NCBI GenBank assembly: GCA_902797165.1
Contig: CADBRU010000008.1
Coordinates: 62,001-126,000, forward strand
Reading direction: 5' to 3'
Length of the DNA: 64,000 bases
Source of the DNA: an uncultured Elusimicrobium sp.
GTDB taxonomy: Bacteria; Elusimicrobiota; Elusimicrobia; Elusimicrobiales; Elusimicrobiaceae
Shown: positions 58,061-64,000 of the stretch, piece by piece
How positions within the stretch are numbered: position 1 is the stretch's first letter
How the letters are laid out: each line of letters opens with the position of its first letter
Translations under genes and position numbers: made by a program
Notes under the pieces: generated by a model
What the model was told of the DNA's origin: nothing
The model's database searches: none
The model's input: only the letters and a program-made list of their open reading frames with translations

Positions 58061-58090
58061 ATTATATCAAAATTTACTTAAATGATGCAA
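58061..58090 (-). promoter_or_regulatory. promoter of yggS-DUF167
   Basis: On the minus strand TTGCAT (58090-58085), an 18-base spacer, then TATAAT (58066-58061), with a leader of about 15 bases before the ATG. Confidence 0.55.
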
Positions 58091-58109
58091 TTTTTTACGT
58101 CGGCATAGA

Positions 58110-58493
58110 TGAAAAAAGAGCCCTCTGCGTTATTCACACAGAGGACTCTATACTGACGCTTTCATCTTTCTTCCTTTCCTAATGGATACAATGGTCACAA
58201 TACAGTGAATATTTTCGTCTGTTTACTGTGCAAACCGTTCAAGTTCTCGGCACACACTCTCCTACTCAAAGGAAAGACCCGAGACGGGAAAACGGACTAA
58301 TATGCACACCTCACAACCACAAGAAAATATTTTTTTCTGTCTCCAAACCGTACACTTACGTTTCGCCACTCTTCGTGGTTCCCACCGGTACGATCCGATC
58401 AGTTTTATATACGCCGCGCTGCCTTGCATCTCTTGGCAAAACTAACGCAACCTATACATTTTCTGTCTTGCATCCCACTATTCCATCTAGGAT
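58110..58493 (-). ncRNA. candidate structured non-coding RNA, ~380 nt, family unknown
   Basis: No reading frame of note on either strand, but there is a promoter at 58527-58500 and a strong terminator at 58149-58112. Four nested helices form one long arm: 58303-58308/58227-58232 (6 bp), 58291-58295/58235-58239 (5), 58279-58284/58245-58250 (6) and 58270-58276/58257-58263 (7, one G-U). Two more hairpins lie at 58345-58363 and 58366-58378. A 12-base near repeat, GATGCAAGACAG and GATGCAAGGCAG, is in the 5' part. I looked for tmRNA, RNase P RNA and SRP RNA signatures and found none. It fills the 489-base gap between yggS and the regulator gene. Confidence 0.65.
58112..58149 (-). terminator. terminator of the ~380-nt RNA
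   Basis: On the minus strand GAGTCCTCTG pairs with CAGAGGGCTC, then TTTTTT. It is an ideal rho-independent terminator with no gene immediately upstream, which supports a non-coding transcript. Confidence 0.85.
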
Positions 58494-58499
58494 ACTATT

Positions 58500-58527
58500 A
58501 GTATAAGGGTTTTTGCCAAAAAATCAA
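58500..58527 (-). promoter_or_regulatory. promoter of the ~380-nt RNA
   Basis: Minus strand TTGATT (58527-58522), a 16-base spacer, TATACT (58505-58500), just past the stop of the regulator gene at 58534. Confidence 0.6.
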
Positions 58528-58533
58528 GGGCTG

Positions 58534-59202
58534 TTAAAACGGTTTTATGCGTTTAAGCAAAATACCGATTGGTTGCCAATTTGATTTTTTATTTTTGAAT
58601 TTCGGCGTTTTAATTTGGTATTGAATTTTGCCGTTTTTATAATTCGATTGCGCCACGCAAAAATCCCCTTGTTTATCGGTGAGTACCACCCAGTGCGCAG
58701 CGGTGATTTTGCTGCAGGGTTTTATGAAGGACAAATCACTTTCGCAAACGGCATCCGGCAAACCGATTTCTTGACTGCGTACAATATATTTGGCACCTTG
58801 TGCATAGCGGCGGGGGATGCTCCACCATTCCAAAATATTTTCTTCGGGATATTGTGAGAAATCTGCCGGTACATTGGATAAAAACGGTAATTTAACCGTA
58901 TTTTCAATTAAATTATCCGAATAATTAAGAGTAGGTTCGTGTAATGCTTTGTTGTTTTTAGCATTCGGCAAGGGGTAAGAGGTGCCGGAAATATTGTCAA
59001 ATAATTTCAAAACGCCGTAAATATCTAACTTAAATAAGGCGGCCATTTGTTCAATATATCCTTTGGAAGGATGCCTTTTGCCGGTGGCCCATAAGGCGGT
59101 GGTGGCGGTGGATACTTTTAATGTTTTTGCTAACTTGGCCTGTGCGCCTCTTAAGGTGCCGTGATTCCATTCTTTGAGTTGTTTGTCAAATTTGCTTATC
59201 AT
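58534..59202 (-). CDS. LexA/CI-like HTH regulator without the S24 catalytic dyad
   Basis: 222 residues. An N-terminal XRE-type helix-turn-helix (LRGAQAKLAKTLKVSTATTALWATGKRHP) is followed by a C-terminal domain that follows the LexA/CI peptidase pattern (VKLPFLSNVPADF, AKYIVRS..., HWVVLTDKQGDFCVAQ). The catalytic GDSM is replaced by RSQEIGL (142-148), and the Lys position by VAQ (183-185), so self-cleavage is not expected. It probably represses promoters nearby, including its own. GGAG precedes the ATG at 59202. It is flanked by two candidate RNAs. Confidence 0.75.
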   Translation of the reverse strand: MISKFDKQLKEWNHGTLRGAQAKLAKTLKVSTATTALWATGKRHPSKGYIEQMAALFKLDIYGVLKLFDNISGTSYPLPNAKNNKALHEPTLNYSDNLIENTVKLPFLSNVPADFSQYPEENILEWWSIPRRYAQGAKYIVRSQEIGLPDAVCESDLSFIKPCSKITAAHWVVLTDKQGDFCVAQSNYKNGKIQYQIKTPKFKNKKSNWQPIGILLKRIKPF

Positions 59203-59226
59203 GCTTGTTTCTCCTATATAATATGT

Positions 59227-59254
59227 TGTATAGACAGAAATAAGAGGAAAACAA
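59227..59254 (-). promoter_or_regulatory. promoter of the HTH regulator gene
   Basis: Minus strand TTGTTT (59254-59249), a 16-base spacer, TATACA (59232-59227). It nearly abuts the divergent promoter at 59262, so one operator could control both. Confidence 0.5.
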
Positions 59255-59261
59255 AAATAAT

Positions 59262-59291
59262 TTGACAAATACTAACAAAACTTACTATACT
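59262..59291 (+). promoter_or_regulatory. strong promoter of the ~165-nt RNA
   Basis: A perfect TTGACA (59262-59267) and TATACT (59286-59291) with an 18-base spacer. No protein gene follows before a terminator. Confidence 0.7.
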
Positions 59292-59297
59292 AACATT

Positions 59298-59462
59298 GTT
59301 GTAAGTTCTACCGAAGTTCGAATTGTTTTCCTACGGACGGAAAGTGTAACCTAAACACGTTTGGAGAGGGGCCGGCTCTCGGTCCTGCATCATACCCTAG
59401 TGATGTGTTGCTCTCCACTGTCCCGACCGCATATTTCTTGCTCATCTATGCGGTCTTATTCT
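59298..59462 (+). ncRNA. candidate structured non-coding RNA, ~165 nt, family unknown
   Basis: It is bounded by a near-consensus promoter (59262-59291) and a terminator. No reading frame is seen. Hairpins: TTTCC/GGAAA at 59327-59343; GTGT/ACAC at 59344-59358; and an arm closed by GGAGAG/CTCTCC (59363-59368/59411-59416) holding two inner hairpins at 59370-59385 and 59387-59406. The size fits 6S RNA, but the long, single, bulged rod of 6S is not obvious. It may act in trans, or be tied to the adjacent regulator. Confidence 0.65.
59425..59462 (+). terminator. terminator of the ~165-nt RNA
   Basis: GACCGCATA (59425-59433) and TATGCGGTC (59447-59455) form a perfect 9-bp stem followed by TTATTCT. 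Confidence 0.8.
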
Positions 59463-59481
59463 ACCAAAATTAGAGGCACTT

Positions 59482-59573
59482 GAGTTAGTAAAGTTATAAA
59501 TATCCTTTTTGAAATAAGCCGATCTATAAGGGGGATTACTTATTTTTTCGGATAAAAATAACTTTACTAACTC
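59482..59573. repeat. 92-bp inverted-repeat element
   Basis: GAGTTAGTAAAGTTAT (59482-59497) is the exact reverse complement of 59558-59573; after a 3x3 mismatch, TATCC/GGATA adds 5 more pairs. It lies between the terminator at 59462 and a possible micropeptide ORF. No target-site duplication is seen. Confidence 0.65.
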
Positions 59574-59589
59574 TGTTAGTTTTAATACG

Positions 59590-59670
59590 ATGGATATTTG
59601 GCTACGAATTTGCATATCTATATTTTTGTTTGTGGGTTTTTACATTACGTGGCAGGAGTGGAATCAATAA
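59590..59670 (+). CDS. possible 26-residue membrane micropeptide
   Basis: ATG at 59590 opens 26 codons to [18 protein letters not shown] then [11 protein letters not shown]. One hydrophobic helix is flanked by charged or aromatic residues, the style of type I toxins and other small membrane proteins. No Shine-Dalgarno site is apparent, and the length is short enough to arise by chance, so this is tentative. It lies directly behind the inverted repeat at 59482-59573. Confidence 0.25.
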   Translation: MDIWLRICISIFLFVGFYITWQEWNQ

Positions 59671-59709
59671 GTCTATCCGTAAAATCTGCGCACCCTGTAA
59701 ATTTTTTCG

Positions 59710-59715
59710 TATAAT
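59710..59715 (+). promoter_or_regulatory. -10 element of clpP
   Basis: A perfect TATAAT 28 bases before the clpP start; the -35 position (TGCGCA) is weak. Confidence 0.45.
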
Positions 59716-59743
59716 AAAACAAATTACTAATCAGGGAGTGTGT

Positions 59744-60334
59744 ATGATTGTACCTACTATTATTGAAAAGAATGTCGGCTATGATATTTTTTCACGCCTG
59801 CTCAAAGACCGCATTATCTTTGTAGGCGGACGGGAAGGGGAAGTAGACACCGCCAGTGCCAATATGATTATTGCGCAACTCTTGTATTTGGACGCGGAAG
59901 ATTCCCAACGCGAAATTAATTTGTATATCAATTCTCCGGGCGGTATGGTAACTGCCGGATTGGCTATTTACGATACCATGCAGTTTATCAAAGCCCCCAT
60001 TACCACCATTTGTATGGGACAAGCCATGAGTTTCGGCGCAGTTTTATTGGCCGCCGGCTCCAAAGGTCGCCGCTATGCATTACCCCATGCGCGCATTATG
60101 ATTCACCAACCGTTAATTTGGGGAGGTGGCATTTCCGGTCAAGTAACGGATATTGAAATCGAAACACGCGAATTGCGTGATAATAAAGAGCATTTATTAG
60201 ACATCTTGGCCAAACATACCGGTCAACCGAAAGAAAAAATCCGCCAAGATAGCGAACGTAACTATTACTTGTCTGCCGAAGAAGCCAAAGCCTACGGTAT
60301 TATTGATGAAGTATTAACCTTGCGTGATAAATAA
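59744..60334 (+). CDS. clpP: ATP-dependent Clp protease proteolytic subunit
   Basis: 196 residues. The catalytic Ser is in [14 protein letters not shown], the His in HARIMIHQP, and the Asp in the C-terminal third; [23 protein letters not shown] is diagnostic. ClpP forms the tetradecameric chamber fed by ClpX or ClpA/C. I use the ATG at 59744 (GGGAG upstream); a longer frame has no support. clpX and tig are not adjacent. A terminator follows. Confidence 0.95.
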   Translation: MIVPTIIEKNVGYDIFSRLLKDRIIFVGGREGEVDTASANMIIAQLLYLDAEDSQREINLYINSPGGMVTAGLAIYDTMQFIKAPITTICMGQAMSFGAVLLAAGSKGRRYALPHARIMIHQPLIWGGGISGQVTDIEIETRELRDNKEHLLDILAKHTGQPKEKIRQDSERNYYLSAEEAKAYGIIDEVLTLRDK

Positions 60335-60349
60335 GATAGTTAAAACATT

Positions 60350-60381
60350 TAAAACCCCGGGCATTTACCCGGGGTTTTTTG
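60350..60381 (+). terminator. terminator after clpP
   Basis: AAAACCCCGGG/CCCGGGGTTTT stem, then a T6 run. Confidence 0.85.
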
Positions 60382-60452
60382 CGTGGTAGTCCCAGTACCC
60401 TAAATGGTATAATTTATAAAGAGTATTATTCTTTAAATAGTGTTGTCAAAAA

Positions 60453-62354
60453 ATGCATTATTCTTACGATATTTTTGATACGGTTATTTACCGTACGGTT
60501 CCTTCTCCGTCCGATATTTTTTATATTATGGAAAAACTACCGGAGATCGAAGCGTTGCGGGCGTTTTCCCACAAATCATTTGCTATTTGCAGAAAACGTA
60601 TCGAATTTTGGTTGCGCCGGACACGAGGAAAAGAAATAACTATCGAAGATATTTATTCAACATTGCAGAAAAAATTTCATCTTACCCAGCAAGAAACTGC
60701 AAAATTGCAAGAGATTGAGTTGAATGTTGAACGTGAACATTCTTTCTTAAATAAGTCTATTCTTGAGGATATTAAACGCCATATTCAATCAGGTGAAGAA
60801 GTTATCTTAATTTCAGATATGTATTGGCATGCAGAACAAATTCGTGCATGGTTAACCGGTAAGGATGAAATCTTTAACCAAATCCCTATTTTTGTAAGTT
60901 GCGATTGGAATGCCAGCAAGGCAAACGGTAAATTGTTTAATCTTGTGAAACAGCAAAAAAAATGGGAATTTGCGAACTGGACTCATACGGGGGATCACAA
61001 AAACGCTGACGTAGAAATCCCAACTAAATTAGGGATTCGTGCCATACAAGTGCCTAAATGTCAAAAATATGATTTTGAAGGGAAGATAGACCATAGAAAT
61101 TTAGAGATGTTGGAAACATATGGTTTGATTGCATGCGTGCGCAATGCCGAAGATAGTGCCGCTTTTTGTTTGGGAGTATCTGTGGCTGCTCCTTTGGTAT
61201 ATCAGTATGTGGAATGGGTTATTACGCAGGCCGTTTCACGGGGGATTTCTGCTTTGTATTTTGTTATGCGCGATGGGTATATTTTGAAACAAGTGGCTGA
61301 TATAATCATTCAAAAACGACAATTACCTATCAAAACCTCGTATATCTTCGGTTCTCGGGTAGCATGGCGATTACCGGAAATGTCAGTAGCCAAATTGGAA
61401 GGATTATCCGTGTGGGATAAATCAAATTGGATTTTCAGAGATCCGGCAGTGGCTTATGTTCCCTTTGAAAGATTAGGATTTTCTAGAAAAGAAATAGATG
61501 AATTATTAGGGCCAAATGTAGGGAAACAACCCTTATATTCGTTTAAAGATTTTAAGTCTGTATTAGCCCAATCTTTGTCCAATTCTGAGTTTAAAACCAA
61601 ATTAGAGCATCATATTAAAGCAGCTGGAGATAATTTAGACGCTTATTTGCATCAAACAGTCAACTTTTCAGAGTCTTTTGCCTTTGTAGACACAAATAGT
61701 ACCGGTAAAACTCAGAAAGATTTATCTCAATTCTTACAGAAACGTCAATCAAATCAAGTGGAAATACCATTTTTTTATCATACTTATTTGGCAGATACCC
61801 CTGCCGACAAATCTTGTCAGTTCGTGTTTACGAATAAATCAGCAGATGATAAACGCTTTCCGGAGGCTTTTTATCGTGCCCCTTATAATCCATGTTTGGG
61901 CTATATGAAGACGAAATCAGGCACGATTGAACCTAAATTCCATGAAAGCACACATTGTGCATGGAACGAGTCTTTTGATTATGACTCTTATTTAAGAGGG
62001 ATTTTATCTTTTGCATCGACCAAAGAAACGACACCATATCGGCAGTTACCTTTGTCTTTATATGTAGATTTTTTACAAAAAGTTGTTAACTTTAAGATAT
62101 GTTCACGCGATTTAGTCTGTCAGATAGCGGAGTTGCCTTTTCAGCCGGATATGTACGGAGACGAATTATTGGATTTTTATCCACAAATCCGGTGGATGGA
62201 CTTATTCCACCCTTTTTCACAATTGATTTATTATCCGAAAGGTTCCTATTATCGTGCGGGTGGAATATGGATAATGATTTATCAGTGTCTTTTCTTTTTA
62301 ACAAGACTAAAACGTATGAGTAGAAACAGACGAAATAAAAGATATAGCAATTAA
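60453..62354 (+). CDS. HAD-superfamily hydrolase-like protein of polysaccharide clusters
   Basis: 633 residues. The N-terminal third has a HAD fold: motif I DIFDT at about 6-10 (SYDIFDTVIYRTV), motif II ILISDMYW, motif IV GDHKNADVEIPTKLGI. A long C-terminal region contains YFVMRDGYILKQVAD and SFAFVDTNSTGKTQKDL, similar to the HAD-like proteins (COG5610 type) found beside glycosyltransferases in capsule and O-antigen loci. The exact reaction is unknown. The start has no clear Shine-Dalgarno site; a TATAAT lies at 60408-60413. Base use is more AT-rich than upstream. Confidence 0.7.
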   Translation: MHYSYDIFDTVIYRTVPSPSDIFYIMEKLPEIEALRAFSHKSFAICRKRIEFWLRRTRGKEITIEDIYSTLQKKFHLTQQETAKLQEIELNVEREHSFLNKSILEDIKRHIQSGEEVILISDMYWHAEQIRAWLTGKDEIFNQIPIFVSCDWNASKANGKLFNLVKQQKKWEFANWTHTGDHKNADVEIPTKLGIRAIQVPKCQKYDFEGKIDHRNLEMLETYGLIACVRNAEDSAAFCLGVSVAAPLVYQYVEWVITQAVSRGISALYFVMRDGYILKQVADIIIQKRQLPIKTSYIFGSRVAWRLPEMSVAKLEGLSVWDKSNWIFRDPAVAYVPFERLGFSRKEIDELLGPNVGKQPLYSFKDFKSVLAQSLSNSEFKTKLEHHIKAAGDNLDAYLHQTVNFSESFAFVDTNSTGKTQKDLSQFLQKRQSNQVEIPFFYHTYLADTPADKSCQFVFTNKSADDKRFPEAFYRAPYNPCLGYMKTKSGTIEPKFHESTHCAWNESFDYDSYLRGILSFASTKETTPYRQLPLSLYVDFLQKVVNFKICSRDLVCQIAELPFQPDMYGDELLDFYPQIRWMDLFHPFSQLIYYPKGSYYRAGGIWIMIYQCLFFLTRLKRMSRNRRNKRYSN

Positions 62355-62375
62355 AACACTAAGAGCAGAGATTAT

Positions 62376-63605
62376 ATGAAGGGATTATTTTTTGTGCCTT
62401 ATTTTCCACCGGAAAAGTGTTCCGGATTGAATATTTTGACGGATCTACTGGAAGGCTTTGCCGCAAAAGGCTGGGACATAGATGTGTTTGTTCCTACGCC
62501 TACAAGAGGGGTTTCTGACCAAATACGGCACGAATATGCACAAAAACGGATTGAAATTTGTTTTGATGGAAAAATAACAATTCATCGGATGCATTTGTAC
62601 AGAGAAGGAAAAGGTTTTTTATCACGTGCGTTGCGTTATGTGATCTTTAGTATAGAATGTTTGTGGAAAGCACTTACTGTCCCGGCTGATTTTATCTTTT
62701 CTACAAGTGGTCCACCCACGCAAGGTGTAGTATTGGGAGTTGCTAGGATACTATCACACAAAAAGTTTATTTATAATTTGCAAGATATTTTTCCGGATTC
62801 GCTTGTCACGTCCGGTATTTGCAAAGAGACCTCTTTTTTAATGAAAATAGGACGGGAGATGGAAAACTTTACTTATCGGCATGCGGATATTATTATCACC
62901 ATTACGGAAGATATGAGGAAAAATGTACTGGGCAAAGGCGTAAATCCCGATAAAGTGCAAGTAGTACGTAATTGGATGGATGTTAATCAGGTGAAACCCG
63001 TACCTCGAGTACAAAATAAATTGTTTGACGAATTGGGTTTGCCGCGTGATAAATTTTATGTAGTATATGCGGGTAATTTGGGAAAAGTTCAAGGCGTAGA
63101 GGTAATTGTTGCGGCCGCTGAAAAATTACAAGAAAATTCGCATATTCATTTTGTTATTTTCGGTAATGGCAGCGAGGAAGAGAATATTAAACATCAGATT
63201 GCGGATAAACAATTAACCAATATGTCCTTGTTCCCGCTGCAATCTATGGACCGAGTCCCTGAGGTGTATAGTTTGGGAGATGTGGCAATTATATCATGCC
63301 GCGCCGGAACCGGAGGCAGCGCTATGCCCAGCAAAACATGGACAATTATGGCTACGGGAACACCTATTGTTGCTTCCTTCGATTTAGGCGGGGAAATGGA
63401 AAACATTATTCGAACGGCCGATTGCGGCGTGTGTGTGCAGGCCGGGGATGCTCAAATTCTTTCAAATACGCTGGAGCGGTTATATAGAAATCTACTGCAA
63501 GTAGAACAGTGGGGAAAAAATGCGCGTGTCTATGCTGAAAAATATGTCAGCAAAGAAAAATCGGTTGATCAATATATTCATTATATCATCGGAGGGCAAA
63601 AGTGA
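62376..63605 (+). CDS. glycosyltransferase family 4 (WcaI/WbuB-like)
   Basis: 409 residues, GT-B fold. The N-terminal domain starts LFFVPYFPPEKCSGLNIL, and the C-terminal domain has VVYAGNLGKVQGVEVIV, FVIFGNGSEEENIK and a donor-site stretch with the Glu-rich pattern around GTGGSAMPSKTWTIMATGTPIVASFD. It would add a sugar to a surface-glycan intermediate on the cytoplasmic side. The last four bases overlap the next gene (GTGA). Confidence 0.85.
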   Translation: MKGLFFVPYFPPEKCSGLNILTDLLEGFAAKGWDIDVFVPTPTRGVSDQIRHEYAQKRIEICFDGKITIHRMHLYREGKGFLSRALRYVIFSIECLWKALTVPADFIFSTSGPPTQGVVLGVARILSHKKFIYNLQDIFPDSLVTSGICKETSFLMKIGREMENFTYRHADIIITITEDMRKNVLGKGVNPDKVQVVRNWMDVNQVKPVPRVQNKLFDELGLPRDKFYVVYAGNLGKVQGVEVIVAAAEKLQENSHIHFVIFGNGSEEENIKHQIADKQLTNMSLFPLQSMDRVPEVYSLGDVAIISCRAGTGGSAMPSKTWTIMATGTPIVASFDLGGEMENIIRTADCGVCVQAGDAQILSNTLERLYRNLLQVEQWGKNARVYAEKYVSKEKSVDQYIHYIIGGQK

Positions 63606-64000
63606 AGATCTTATTGGTTTCTCCGTTGCCGCCTCCATCGGGTGGAATGGCTCGGTGGACACAAATGTATTTAGATAAATGTCAGCAAATGGGCATAACG
63701 GTTGAACTAGTTAATAGTTGTGTTAGTGTCGCGCGTGCAAATCGTATTTCACGCTCATTTTCTTGGTTTGATGAAATTAAACGCACGTGGAATATTATAC
63801 AAGAACTGCGCCGTGCGCGTAAGCGCTTCAAACCGGATATTATACACTTATGTTCACCTTGCACCAAATGGGGACTTATGAGAGATTATTTGTGTGTCCA
63901 AGTTGCAGGTGATACACCGCTGGTGTTTCATTGTCATTGTAATATTGTAGATCAGGCTACTACCCGTCTTAGCCAATGGATATTAAAGCGGATTGTCGCA
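63602..64000 (+). CDS. glycosyltransferase, N-terminal part (cut by window end)
   Basis: 133 codons visible, beginning with GTG that overlaps the previous stop. The start MKILLVSPLPPPSGGMARWT and later FKPDIIHLCSPCTKWG and PLVFHCHCNI fit the acceptor domain of a GT-B family 4 transferase. It continues the polysaccharide cluster past the right edge. The family call rests on the N-terminal pattern only. Confidence 0.75.
   Translation, partial: MKILLVSPLPPPSGGMARWTQMYLDKCQQMGITVELVNSCVSVARANRISRSFSWFDEIKRTWNIIQELRRARKRFKPDIIHLCSPCTKWGLMRDYLCVQVAGDTPLVFHCHCNIVDQATTRLSQWILKRIVA

Noticed and set aside
58110-58493. tmRNA or RNase P RNA gene
   Set aside because: The length fits, but I could not find a tag-peptide frame, tRNA-like ends, CCA, or the conserved P4 core of RNase P RNA.
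58228-58506. 92-residue plus-strand ORF in the gap after yggS
   Set aside because: Composition is not protein-like, there is no ribosome binding site, and it lies antisense to a region with a promoter, nested helices and a terminator on the minus strand.
1-64000. CRISPR array, insertion sequence or prophage
   Set aside because: No regularly spaced repeats with unique spacers, no transposase, integrase or phage structural genes were seen.

Overview
The window reads as a chromosomal segment of a gut-type member of the Elusimicrobiota (Elusimicrobium-like). This is an inference from moderate-to-low GC, a Gram-negative envelope gene set (LolA-like, TonB/ExbBD, an outer-membrane barrel) and several paralogous prepilins that share an almost identical N-terminus. 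There is no rRNA, no CRISPR array and no insertion sequence; one tRNA-Ser(GCU) is present.

Layout. 1-9.5 kb: recO facing an origin-proximal block (rpmH-rnpA-yidD-yidC-khpB, then mnmE-mnmG-rsmG) with a solitary prepilin gene inserted after khpB. 9.5-18.4 kb: a membrane-anchored zinc peptidase gene leads into a shortened division/cell-wall cluster (rsmH-ftsL-ftsI-murF-mraY-ftsW-murG) without murE, murD, murC or ftsQAZ. 18.5-28.9 kb (minus strand): mltG, tyrS, a gmk-rpoZ-UDG-priA run whose PriA has lost its ATPase motifs, two prepilins with identical leaders, a TRL-like lipoprotein and pyruvate phosphate dikinase. 29-43 kb (plus strand): rpsO-pnp, a lipoprotein serine protease, biotin carrier, FtsK, LolA-like, pgsA-pgpA, an ExbB/ExbD/TonB set, an epimerase, a PD-(D/E)XK nuclease-like protein and tRNA-Ser. 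43-58 kb: pyrophosphatase, a divergent DXS, acyltransferase, yajC-secD-secF, a sulfatase-fold membrane protein, thrS, an outer-membrane barrel and yggS-DUF167, with three further prepilins in the gaps. 58-59.7 kb: two unannotated structured RNAs flank a LexA/CI-like regulator, followed by a long inverted repeat and a possible membrane micropeptide. 59.7-64 kb: clpP and the beginning of a surface-polysaccharide cluster.

Two things stand out. First, seven solitary type IV prepilin genes are scattered between housekeeping genes, with no pilus-assembly gene in the window. They fall into subfamilies by C-terminal domain, and five share a T6-7-G(G)-TATAAT-like promoter signature. Second, the 58.1-59.7 kb locus has a ~380-nt RNA with four nested helices, its own promoter and terminator, a ~165-nt second RNA with a strong promoter and terminator, and a regulator lacking the S24 catalytic dyad. 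I recognise neither RNA as tmRNA, RNase P RNA or SRP RNA.

All calls are from reading the sequence; no search or folding program was run.
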